NCBI GenBank assembly: GCA_012512665.1
Contig: JAAZDU010000275.1
Location: 1 to 12,582, forward strand
Origin: Bacillota bacterium
GTDB taxonomy: Bacteria; Bacillota; Dethiobacteria; DTU022; JAAZDU01
DNA length: 12,582 nucleotides
Direction: 5' to 3'
Positions within the stretch are counted from its first letter, which is position 1. Every line of letters begins with the position of its first letter. The position numbers and the translations under genes were made by a program. Under the pieces are notes generated by a model. The model had not been told where the DNA came from. It searched no databases and worked only from the letters and a program-made list of their open reading frames with translations. Positions 7,255-12,582 of the stretch are shown here, one piece after another.

Positions 7255-7985
7255 GGCTTTTGCGAACAGTGTTGGCTTTCATGCTGCTGGCCGCAGGCCT
7301 TTTTGCTTACCACCTTCCGCCCAGCTCGTGGCAGCGGCATGCCGGCAGCAGCGAATGCATCGACGAACACTTCGGGGATTTTTTGTCTTTCAGAGAAGCT
7401 CGCCTGAAGCTGCCGGAGAGCTATGAGCCCTTTTGCCTGCCTTTGACAGAGACTGCCATGCTGACCCGCTGCTATCAGGAACAATTTCCTGCCGGGAAGG
7501 CCCTGCCGGCCTACAGGTTAGTACTAAGCAGGGAGTTTGACCTGGACGGGGATGGTGTACCCGAAAATTATAAATTACGCAACGGAAAGATAACGGCCCA
7601 GATAGGGTCTCAAATAATATGGCAGTCGCCGCCTGACTGGTGGGTGGACTATTTCTTTTTAGGCGATGCCAACAATGACGGCTTATCGGAGCTTAACCTT
7701 TTGCTTTGGAAAGAGGGAAGTTTTGGCCCCCACAGGCCTTTCTGGGTGGAAGAGGATGATAGCAGCATTAAAAATCACCTTTTCATTTTTAAGTTAAAGG
7801 AGGGCAAAATTAAGCCGGTATGGCAGTCTTCCAACCTGGACCATCCAAATTACTGGGCTGCCCTTACCGATTTTAACGGTGACGGTGAAAAGGAATTGCT
7901 TGTTTTGGAGGGCAGCTACATTGATCCGCGGCAGAGAAAAGTCACCCTCTGGAAATGGAACGGCTGGGGTTTTTCGCGCTATTAA
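7251..7985 (+). CDS. Exported protein with FG-GAP/EF-hand-like calcium loops
   Basis: A 244-residue protein with an N-terminal signal or anchor (MRLLRTVLAFMLLAAGLFAY). Three Asp/Asn-rich loops are typical of FG-GAP/VCBS-type calcium sites: DLDGDGVPE (97-105), DANNDGLSE (139-147) and DFNGDGEKE (207-215). Each is followed by short hydrophobic strands, suggesting blades of a beta-propeller-like module. Cysteines at 36, 62 and 74 may form a disulphide outside the cell. ATG 7251 shares ATGA with the stop of the DUF3160 gene, a clear sign of coupled translation; an upstream in-frame ATG at 7227 would lack a signal peptide at the extreme N-terminus. No precise function is known. Its placement suggests it acts with the DUF3160 lipoprotein at the cell surface. 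Confidence 0.75.
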   Translation: MRLLRTVLAFMLLAAGLFAYHLPPSSWQRHAGSSECIDEHFGDFLSFREARLKLPESYEPFCLPLTETAMLTRCYQEQFPAGKALPAYRLVLSREFDLDGDGVPENYKLRNGKITAQIGSQIIWQSPPDWWVDYFFLGDANNDGLSELNLLLWKEGSFGPHRPFWVEEDDSSIKNHLFIFKLKEGKIKPVWQSSNLDHPNYWAALTDFNGDGEKELLVLEGSYIDPRQRKVTLWKWNGWGFSRY

Positions 7986-8088
7986 TTTAAGATCTATATA
8001 TTAAAAGTTGTTAATAAGTGGTTATAAACACGAAACAATTAAAACTTATAAGCGTCCCTTTCTGTCAATTAAGAGGGAGGGACACCTG

Positions 8089-9021
8089 GTGAAAAGGAAA
8101 CCAGTTAATTTTCTAACAATCATTTTGTTTATTTTTGTTTCTATTTTGCTGGTAGCTGGTAGCGCGGCTGCCTTTCCGGAGCTGCAGGTTGACGAGCTGG
8201 AATCTGAGCTTAAAAGTTGGCAAAAGAAGTGTGCCAAGCTTGAGGAGGAGAAAATATCTTTAGAAAGTAAAATTGAAGAAATGATAGCTATGGGAGAGAT
8301 AACCCAGCACGAAGAGTCTTTAACAGGGCCTTCTTCGACAGATGACGGGAATACGGCTGTGTTTGAAGATAATCCTGATGACGGTAGCAAGCCGCTAGTA
8401 TATTTAACTTTTGACGATGGCCCCAGTAAGAATACATTTCAGATATTAGATATCCTCAAAGAGCAGTGTATAAAAGCTACCTTTTTTGTTAACGGGAATA
8501 ATCTCTCGAGAGAACCTGTAATTTACAGCCGCATTGTGGAAGAAGGGCATACTCTTGGAAACCATACCTATACGCATGATTTTAAGTTTATCTATAAGTC
8601 CGTGGAAAAGTTCATGCAAGATTTTCTGCAGCTGGAGGATTTTCTGCGGCAGGAGGCAGGTATAACTACTGGGGTAATGCGCTTTCCCGGTGGTTCCAGT
8701 TCGCTGACAGCTCGGAAAGTAGCCGGATATAATATTATTGTAGAGGAACTGATACCTCTTATAAAGGAAAGAGGTTACGATTATTTTGATTGGAATATTG
8801 ATTCCGGAGACGGTACTGCCAGCCTGACGGCAGCGGAAATTTTAGAAAATATAAAAGAGGGCTGTGAGCGTGTAACGGGTGATCTGGTTATTCTTTTTCA
8901 TGATAGCAATGCCAAGGCCACGACTGTAGAAGCACTGCCGCAGGTTATTGCAGAGCTCAGGCAAAAAGGGTATGAGTTTGCTTCCTTAAGCCCGGGCGTG
9001 ACAGATGTTAAACACCGCTGA
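8089..9021 (+). CDS. Membrane-anchored polysaccharide deacetylase (NodB domain, CE4)
   Basis: A 310-residue protein with an uncleaved or cleavable N-terminal hydrophobic segment (7-25), a charged heptad-like coiled coil (about 33-70), an acidic linker and a NodB homology domain (about 102-305). All five CE4 motifs are present: TFDDGP (107-112, base D109 and metal ligand D110), NHTYTH (158-163, metal ligands H159 and H163), RFPGG (198-202), DYFDWNIDSGDG (231-242) and ILFHD (268-272). It should be an active metal-dependent de-N-acetylase acting outside the membrane, most likely on peptidoglycan GlcNAc or MurNAc. GTG 8089 is chosen because GAGGGAGGG (8073-8081) lies 7 bases upstream; the frame extends back to TTG 8008 but without a signal sequence at the N-terminus. 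It follows the previous gene by about 100 bases with no visible terminator, so it may be co-transcribed. Confidence 0.92.
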   Translation: MKRKPVNFLTIILFIFVSILLVAGSAAAFPELQVDELESELKSWQKKCAKLEEEKISLESKIEEMIAMGEITQHEESLTGPSSTDDGNTAVFEDNPDDGSKPLVYLTFDDGPSKNTFQILDILKEQCIKATFFVNGNNLSREPVIYSRIVEEGHTLGNHTYTHDFKFIYKSVEKFMQDFLQLEDFLRQEAGITTGVMRFPGGSSSLTARKVAGYNIIVEELIPLIKERGYDYFDWNIDSGDGTASLTAAEILENIKEGCERVTGDLVILFHDSNAKATTVEALPQVIAELRQKGYEFASLSPGVTDVKHR

Positions 9022-9131
9022 AATATATTTCTTGCAAAAGCCCGTCTGACTACTACCAGAACCGCCCCTCCGGCAGCTCAAAATTATGGAGTGTAAAAGT
9101 TGTAAGCCAAAAAAGTCCCAAAAGGTACAAG

Positions 9132-9160
9132 TTGACAAAAGTATGAGATTGCTATAGATT
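9132..9160 (+). promoter_or_regulatory. Sigma-A promoter of the ABC importer operon
   Basis: A consensus TTGACA (9132-9137) and TAGATT (9155-9160) are separated by 17 bp; TATAGA at 9153 is an alternative -10 with a short spacer. The expected start is near 9167, inside a perfect 10-bp palindrome TTTGTACAAA (9165-9174). Just before the ribosome binding site there is an A/T-only inverted repeat, CTTTTTT (9179-9185) and AAAAAAG (9193-9199). No known riboswitch was recognised in the leader. Confidence 0.6.
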
Positions 9161-9215
9161 TATATTTGTACAAAATAACTTTTTTCTTAAGTAAAAAAGA
9201 AGGGGGAAACCGATC

Positions 9216-10115
9216 ATGAAAAGAGGTATTGTTGTCTTCTTCCTGGTTATCTCACTGCTGGCATTTGCACTGGCTGGTTGCGGTTCAGACAGCGATACGA
9301 GCGGTGACACGGAGAGCACTGCAGATAACGGTTCGGAGAGCGTGAGTGAGAAAGTAAAGGTCATTGATATACCTCTAACTCAAGAGGAATATGCATTTGG
9401 GGTAGATAAAAACCAACCCGAACTTCTGGAAAAGGTAAATGAATTTATAGCGCAGATTAAAGCCGACGGCACATTTGACGAAATACTTAATAAATACTTT
9501 GGAGACGGAGAACCTCAGGCTGTTGCTTCTGCAGAACTGGATAGCTCCAAAGACCAGCTTGTGGTTGCCACCAATGCAGCTTTTGAACCTTTTGAATATA
9601 CTTTGGGCGACCAGTATTACGGTATTGATATGGAAATAGCTGCCCTTCTTGCAGATTACCTGGGGAAAGAACTTGTCATCAGCAACATGGATTTTGATGC
9701 GGTTTGCCTTTCTGTAGGCCAAGGTAAGGCCGATATTGCCATGGCTGGCCTGACCATAAAGGAAGATAGAAAAGAATATGTAACTTTCTCAGACAAATAT
9801 TATGATGCAGCCCAAAAAATTATTGTTAAGGCCTCGGATACAACTTTTGACGATTGCAAGGATGCAGCCGATGTTGAAGCCATTCTTTCCGGATTTGATT
9901 CCAATACAAAAATAGGTGTCCAGACAGGCACAACCGGGCAATTTTATGTGGAAGGCGATGAGGACTGGGGCTTTAGTGGCTTTAATGTAGAATGTGTAGG
10001 ATACAAATCTGGTTCCCTCGCTGTCCAGGACATGCTTAACGGCAATATTGACTATGTTATTATCGACGAAGCACCTGCCCAGTTCATTGCAGATGCAATT
10101 AATAAACTTAATTAA
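9216..10115 (+). CDS. Amino-acid ABC transporter binding lipoprotein, circularly permuted SBP_bac_3
   Basis: A 299-residue lipoprotein: signal peptide ending in LAGC (Cys22), then a Ser/Asp/Glu-rich linker to about residue 45. Residues 47-97 (with LTQEEYAFGV and KADGTFDEILNKYFG) match the segment that normally ends SBP_bac_3 proteins. After a linker (98-112) the usual domain start appears (LVVATNAAFEPFEY, 115-128), followed by NMDFDAV (157-163), ADIAMAGLTI (172-181), the ligand-binding region DRKEYVTFSDKYYDAAQ (184-200, R185), IGVQTGTTGQFY (233-244) and NGNIDYVIID (275-284). The protein stops at 299, just where the displaced segment would begin. The order is thus permuted, with each part present once. 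Ligand: probably a polar amino acid, not more precisely predictable. AGGGGG (9201-9206) supports ATG 9216. It is the first gene of a three-gene importer operon. Confidence 0.92.
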   Translation: MKRGIVVFFLVISLLAFALAGCGSDSDTSGDTESTADNGSESVSEKVKVIDIPLTQEEYAFGVDKNQPELLEKVNEFIAQIKADGTFDEILNKYFGDGEPQAVASAELDSSKDQLVVATNAAFEPFEYTLGDQYYGIDMEIAALLADYLGKELVISNMDFDAVCLSVGQGKADIAMAGLTIKEDRKEYVTFSDKYYDAAQKIIVKASDTTFDDCKDAADVEAILSGFDSNTKIGVQTGTTGQFYVEGDEDWGFSGFNVECVGYKSGSLAVQDMLNGNIDYVIIDEAPAQFIADAINKLN

Positions 10116-10139
10116 ATAAAAGAAAATAATTGATTACAA

Positions 10140-10173
10140 TACAATACTCCGCTTGCCTGGGCGGAGTATTGTA
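10140..10173 (+). promoter_or_regulatory. Intercistronic stem-loop between binding-protein and permease genes
   Basis: A perfect 13-bp inverted repeat: the arms ACAATACTCCGC (10141-10152) and GCGGAGTATTGT (10161-10172) plus a closing T-A pair, around the 8-base loop TTGCCTGG. No T-run follows (AGCTTTAG), so full termination is unlikely. In binding-protein operons such hairpins commonly protect the 3' end of the upstream message or partly attenuate transcription, so that the binding protein is made in excess over the membrane parts. The permease ribosome binding site begins 8 bases after it. Confidence 0.75.
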
Positions 10174-10189
10174 GCTTTAGAGGAGTAAA

Positions 10190-10900
10190 ATGGGGAATTT
10201 TGATAAAAAGCTAGAAAAGTTTTGGGAAGTTTTTTATGAGCGCAACGGTTATACAAAAGTTATAACCGGGCTTAAAAACACATTATATATTGCTATTGTT
10301 GGGCTTGCCATAGGAATTGTTATTGGTACTGTAATAGCTATTATTGAAGTAGTTCCTAGTAATAACAGGTTAATGAAAATACTAAAGGGTTTTTGTACTT
10401 TTTATGTGGGCTTGTTTAGAGGGACACCAATAGTGGTACAGCTTTTGGTAGCATATTATGTCTTTCTGCCTTTAATTGGGAAAAATTTACCTGCGCTAAA
10501 TGTCTGTGTTTTGGTATTTGGCTTAAATAGCGGCGCCTACGTTTCGGAAATAATGAGAAGCGGTATTTTATCTGTTGACCCTGGCCAGATGGAAGCGGGC
10601 CGTGCCCTCGGCCTGAATTATAGGGTTACAATGTTAAAAATCGTTGTTCCGCAGGCGGTTAAAAATATCCTTCCTACCCTGGGCAATGAATTTATAGCTT
10701 TGATTAAGGAAACATCAGTCGTCAGCTTTGTCGGCACGGCCGACTTATATGTTGCCTTTAACTATATTGGCTCAAACAGCTATGAATTTATGGTGCCATA
10801 CCTTGCCATGGCTTTAATTTATGTAGTTTTAGTGGCGATAGCGGCACAGCTTGTTAGGATGATGGAAAGGAGCCTAAGAAAAAGTGATAGACGTAATTAA
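10190..10900 (+). CDS. Polar amino-acid ABC transporter permease (HisM/GlnP family)
   Basis: A 236-residue integral membrane protein with five likely transmembrane helices: about 29-52, 68-95, 102-122, a region around 160-190, and 202-222. The family core is complete: [12 protein letters not shown] near the N-terminus, [13 protein letters not shown] (74-86), and the EAA coupling loop [22 protein letters not shown] (135-156), which contacts the ATPase. The terminal polar tail is short. A single permease gene suggests a homodimeric channel. AGGAG (10181-10185) lies only 4 bases before ATG 10190, a tight but usable spacing. Its last 17 bases overlap the ATPase gene, so the two are translationally coupled. 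Confidence 0.94.
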   Translation: MGNFDKKLEKFWEVFYERNGYTKVITGLKNTLYIAIVGLAIGIVIGTVIAIIEVVPSNNRLMKILKGFCTFYVGLFRGTPIVVQLLVAYYVFLPLIGKNLPALNVCVLVFGLNSGAYVSEIMRSGILSVDPGQMEAGRALGLNYRVTMLKIVVPQAVKNILPTLGNEFIALIKETSVVSFVGTADLYVAFNYIGSNSYEFMVPYLAMALIYVVLVAIAAQLVRMMERSLRKSDRRN

Positions 10901-11708
10901 TTTAAAAAAAAATTACGGCAAGCTTGAAGTCCTAAAAGGTATTACTACTACCATAAAAAAGGGCGAAAAGGTTGCCATCATAGGCCCTTCCGGAAGTGGC
11001 AAGAGTACATTTTTGCGCTGTCTTAACTGCATGGAAGAGCCCACAAGCGGTGCTGTTATCTTTGAAGGTGTTAACCTTGCTGATAAAAAAGTTGATATTA
11101 ATATTTACCGGCGCGAGATGGGTATGGTTTTTCAACAATTTAACTTGTTTAATAATAAGACTGTGATCGATAACATCATGCTTGCCCCTGTCATTATAGG
11201 AACACATGAGCTTCGTTTGAAAAGGCACAGGAACTTTTTAAAAAAAATAAGAAACAAATTTTCTCGGAATAAAGATGATTTTTATGAAATCGATACTACC
11301 GTGGCCAAAATAAAAGCTGAGGCAAGAGAAAACGCTATGCGCTTGTTAAAAAGAATTGGCCTTGAAGATAAGGCCCATGTTTATCCTTCTACCCTTTCCG
11401 GTGGCCAGAAACAAAGAATAGCGATAGTGCGTGCCCTGGCTATGAACCCCAAGGTTATGCTCTTTGATGAGCCTACATCGTCCCTTGACCCGGAGATGGT
11501 TGGTGAGGTTCTTGATTTAATTGAGCAACTTGCCAACGACGGGATGACTATGGTTATCGTAACCCATGAAATGGGATTTGCCAAAAAGGTTGCCACCAGG
11601 GTTTTGTTTATGGATGAAGGAAAGATTGTTGAGGAAAACACGCCGCAAGAAATCTTTTCAAACCCCCAAAATTATAGGACTCAAGAGTTTTTATCCAAAG
11701 TATTATAG
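10884..11708 (+). CDS. Amino-acid ABC transporter ATP-binding protein with basic insertion
   Basis: A 274-residue ATPase of the GlnQ/HisP family, about 30 residues longer than usual. Walker [10 protein letters not shown] (34-42), the Q-loop in VFQQFNLF (82-89), signature LSGGQ (171-175), Walker B VMLFDEP (191-197), the D-loop and the switch His228 (IVTHEM) are all intact, so it should be active. The extra length is a Lys/Arg-rich stretch at about 107-143 in the helical subdomain, after NIMLAPV, where relatives pass directly into the helix before [14 protein letters not shown]. The start is GTG 10884, overlapping the permease by 17 bases; AAGGAG (10867-10872) lies 11 bases upstream. It powers the importer encoded by the two preceding genes. 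Confidence 0.94.
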   Translation: MIDVINLKKNYGKLEVLKGITTTIKKGEKVAIIGPSGSGKSTFLRCLNCMEEPTSGAVIFEGVNLADKKVDINIYRREMGMVFQQFNLFNNKTVIDNIMLAPVIIGTHELRLKRHRNFLKKIRNKFSRNKDDFYEIDTTVAKIKAEARENAMRLLKRIGLEDKAHVYPSTLSGGQKQRIAIVRALAMNPKVMLFDEPTSSLDPEMVGEVLDLIEQLANDGMTMVIVTHEMGFAKKVATRVLFMDEGKIVEENTPQEIFSNPQNYRTQEFLSKVL

Positions 11709-11838
11709 GCTACTGCTTAGCTATTAGGTGCTTTAAAGCATTTCCTGGGCACCGAAAAAGTAAAAACCCAGTTACCCATCAAGCCGCCGGTACCAACCGT
11801 CCCCGCGGCTGCTTTGCTATTCTTTTCAATAAAATTTG
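11709..11838. other. Convergent intergenic region with possible transcript-end hairpins
   Basis: 130 bases between the ATPase and nitroreductase stops. TGCTTTAAAGCA (11729-11740) is a perfect palindrome nested in GGTGC/GCACC (11727-11731, 11749-11753). A second pair, AGCCGC (11782-11787) and GCGGCT (11805-11810), encloses 17 bases and is followed on the plus strand only by a scattered T-rich sequence. Neither is a textbook terminator, but one or both probably end these transcripts. Confidence 0.4.
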
Positions 11839-12399
11839 CTATTCTATAAAAGTTATAGTACCTTTTTTCCTGGGAGAGCGCTCCCCCAAGCTTTCGCTGC
11901 TGTAGCCCAGGGCCAGGGCATAGAAAGGCGCGTAGCCCTTGGGGATGCGCAGCTCGCGCAAAAGGTATTCCCCTTCAGGCCTTTCCAGAGCCGCTTTAAA
12001 GGAAGCGATGTAGCAGCTGCCCAGCCCCAGGGAGTGGGCAGCGATGGCCATGTTTTCCACGGCATTGGCGCAGTCGGCCGGTGCAGAAGAGACATTCGTA
12101 TCGCCGGAAACAATGATGGCCATGGGTGCACCCCAAAAATTATCAAAATCAGGGGCTTCTGCCCGGCGGCGCAGCTCCTCATCATCAGCTTTAAGCTGGA
12201 TCTTTTTGTTTTCGGCAGAGATTTTGTCCAGCAAGGCCCTGTTGGTAACTACGGTAAAATGCCAGGGCTGGCGGTCCATGCCCGAGGGCGCGTGCTGGCC
12301 GCACTTCAAGATGATTTCAATTTTTTCTTTTTCCACTGGTGTTGATTTATAGCTGCGAATGGACCTCCTGCCCAAAATACTGGCGATTGTTTCGTTCAA
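11839..12399 (-). CDS. Nitroreductase family FMN-dependent oxidoreductase
   Basis: A 186-residue cytoplasmic flavoprotein of the nitroreductase fold, normally a homodimer using FMN and NAD(P)H. Typical parts are RRSIRSYK (11-18) with FMN-phosphate-contacting arginines, APSGMDRQPWHF (37-48), APMAIIV (91-97), ADCANAVENMAIAAHSLGLGSCYI (split around 108-131) and YALALGY near the end. The physiological substrate is unknown; the family includes reductases of nitroaromatics, quinones and flavins. The frame extends to 12495, but TTG 12399 is favoured: AAAGGTGGTG lies 8 bases upstream, the protein then begins just before the first conserved helix, and the promoter at 12440-12468 excludes longer forms. 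ATG 12423 (8 residues longer) remains possible. G+C is higher than in the neighbouring ABC operon. Confidence 0.88.
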   Translation of the reverse strand: MNETIASILGRRSIRSYKSTPVEKEKIEIILKCGQHAPSGMDRQPWHFTVVTNRALLDKISAENKKIQLKADDEELRRRAEAPDFDNFWGAPMAIIVSGDTNVSSAPADCANAVENMAIAAHSLGLGSCYIASFKAALERPEGEYLLRELRIPKGYAPFYALALGYSSESLGERSPRKKGTITFIE

Positions 12400-12439
12400 A
12401 ACAAAGACACCACCTTTAAACATAAAGTATTTTACCTTA

Positions 12440-12468
12440 ATTATAACAACGATAAAGCTTCTGGTAAA
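12440..12468 (-). promoter_or_regulatory. Sigma-A promoter of the nitroreductase gene
   Basis: On the minus strand TTTACC (12468-12463), a 17-base spacer, then a perfect TATAAT (12445-12440). The transcript would start near 12433, about 34 bases before TTG 12399, leaving room for the AAAGGTGGTG binding site. Confidence 0.6.
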
Positions 12469-12498
12469 CGTAACTGATAGTTTTTGATGGGTCATGGG

Positions 12499-12582
12499 TC
12501 AGTTTGAAAAAATGATCATGATGCTGTTAGCAATGATAAGGATGCCGCCTGCGATGGTGAAGGGTGTAATTGCTTCCTGAAA
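12499..12582 (-). CDS. Probable EamA/DMT-family transporter, C-terminal end
   Basis: The minus strand is open from the window edge to TGA at 12501-12499, giving the last 27 residues. They read FQEAITPFTIAGGILII followed by ANSIMIIFSN: an acidic residue and ITP motif leading into a Gly-rich hydrophobic helix. This matches the last helix of EamA drug/metabolite transporters (usually GExxTxxxxxGxxLIxxGv). The fragment is too short for certainty; another membrane protein ending in a helix is possible. It lies upstream of the nitroreductase gene on the same strand, but that gene has its own promoter. Confidence 0.55.
   Translation of the reverse strand, partial: FQEAITPFTIAGGILIIANSIMIIFSN

Noticed and set aside
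8008..8088. Longer N-terminus for the polysaccharide deacetylase
   Set aside because: It would bury the signal segment; the strong GAGGGAGGG site decides for GTG 8089.
9022..9215. Riboswitch or T-box upstream of the ABC importer
   Set aside because: No conserved aptamer or T-box core and no antiterminator/terminator pair could be found; only a promoter and short palindromes are visible.
9216..10115. The displaced segment as a frameshift, truncated tandem duplication or assembly error
   Set aside because: The frame is intact, each lobe segment occurs once, the break falls at a fold boundary, and the bases after the stop form a hairpin with no coding remnant of the missing C-terminus.
11782..11810. 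REP-type element associated with transposases
   Set aside because: Only one short copy with 6-bp arms is seen and there is no transposase gene; it is treated as a possible transcript-end hairpin.
11836..12345. 169-codon open frame antisense to the nitroreductase gene
   Set aside because: It lies wholly opposite a gene with clear family motifs; its translation shows no domain.

Overview
The window looks like chromosomal DNA of a low- to mid-G+C Gram-positive anaerobe of the Clostridia. Supporting signs: strong purine-rich ribosome binding sites, frequent GTG and TTG starts, consensus sigma-A promoters, lipoproteins with Gram-positive lipoboxes, an rph-rdgB pair, a DUF3160 lipoprotein, and an amino-acid ABC transporter ordered binding protein-permease-ATPase. 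The species cannot be named from the sequence. No insertion sequence, prophage, plasmid gene or CRISPR array was seen.

Layout. Bases 1-342 hold the end of a FAD-dependent amine/amino-acid oxidoreductase. It converges on a minus-strand MFS transporter (363-1592). Divergent from that is a housekeeping pair: RNase PH (rph, 1776-2522) and an XTP/dITP pyrophosphatase (rdgB-like, 2515-3129). An RDD membrane protein on the minus strand (3126-3533) shares the four bases of its stop with rdgB. After about 300 bases without a gene comes tRNA-Pro(TGG) at 3842-3918 with its own strong promoter. A hairpin at 4023-4070 can terminate the tRNA transcript and also forms the 3' end of a minus-strand trmO gene (4048-4854), whose product has an extra C-terminal FmdE-like domain. 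A plus-strand block follows: DUF3160 lipoprotein (5068-7254), a translationally coupled exported protein with calcium-loop repeats (7251-7985), and a membrane-anchored NodB polysaccharide deacetylase (8089-9021). Next is a three-gene polar amino-acid ABC importer (9216-11708). The window ends with a minus-strand nitroreductase (11839-12399) and the last 27 codons of a probable EamA/DMT transporter.

The most interesting object is the ABC importer. The binding protein carries the segment that normally ends this fold (last strand of lobe 2, hinge, C-terminal helices) at its N-terminus, directly after the lipoprotein linker. Its own C-terminus stops exactly where that segment should begin. Each part is present once, so this is a natural circular permutation of an SBP_bac_3 domain, not a duplication or a frameshift. 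A perfect 13-bp hairpin separates this gene from the permease. The cognate ATPase carries an unusual basic insertion of about 35 residues between the Q-loop and the signature motif. Together they suggest a distinct subfamily of amino-acid importers. The TrmO fusion and the DUF3160/calcium-loop protein pair are the next most interesting items.
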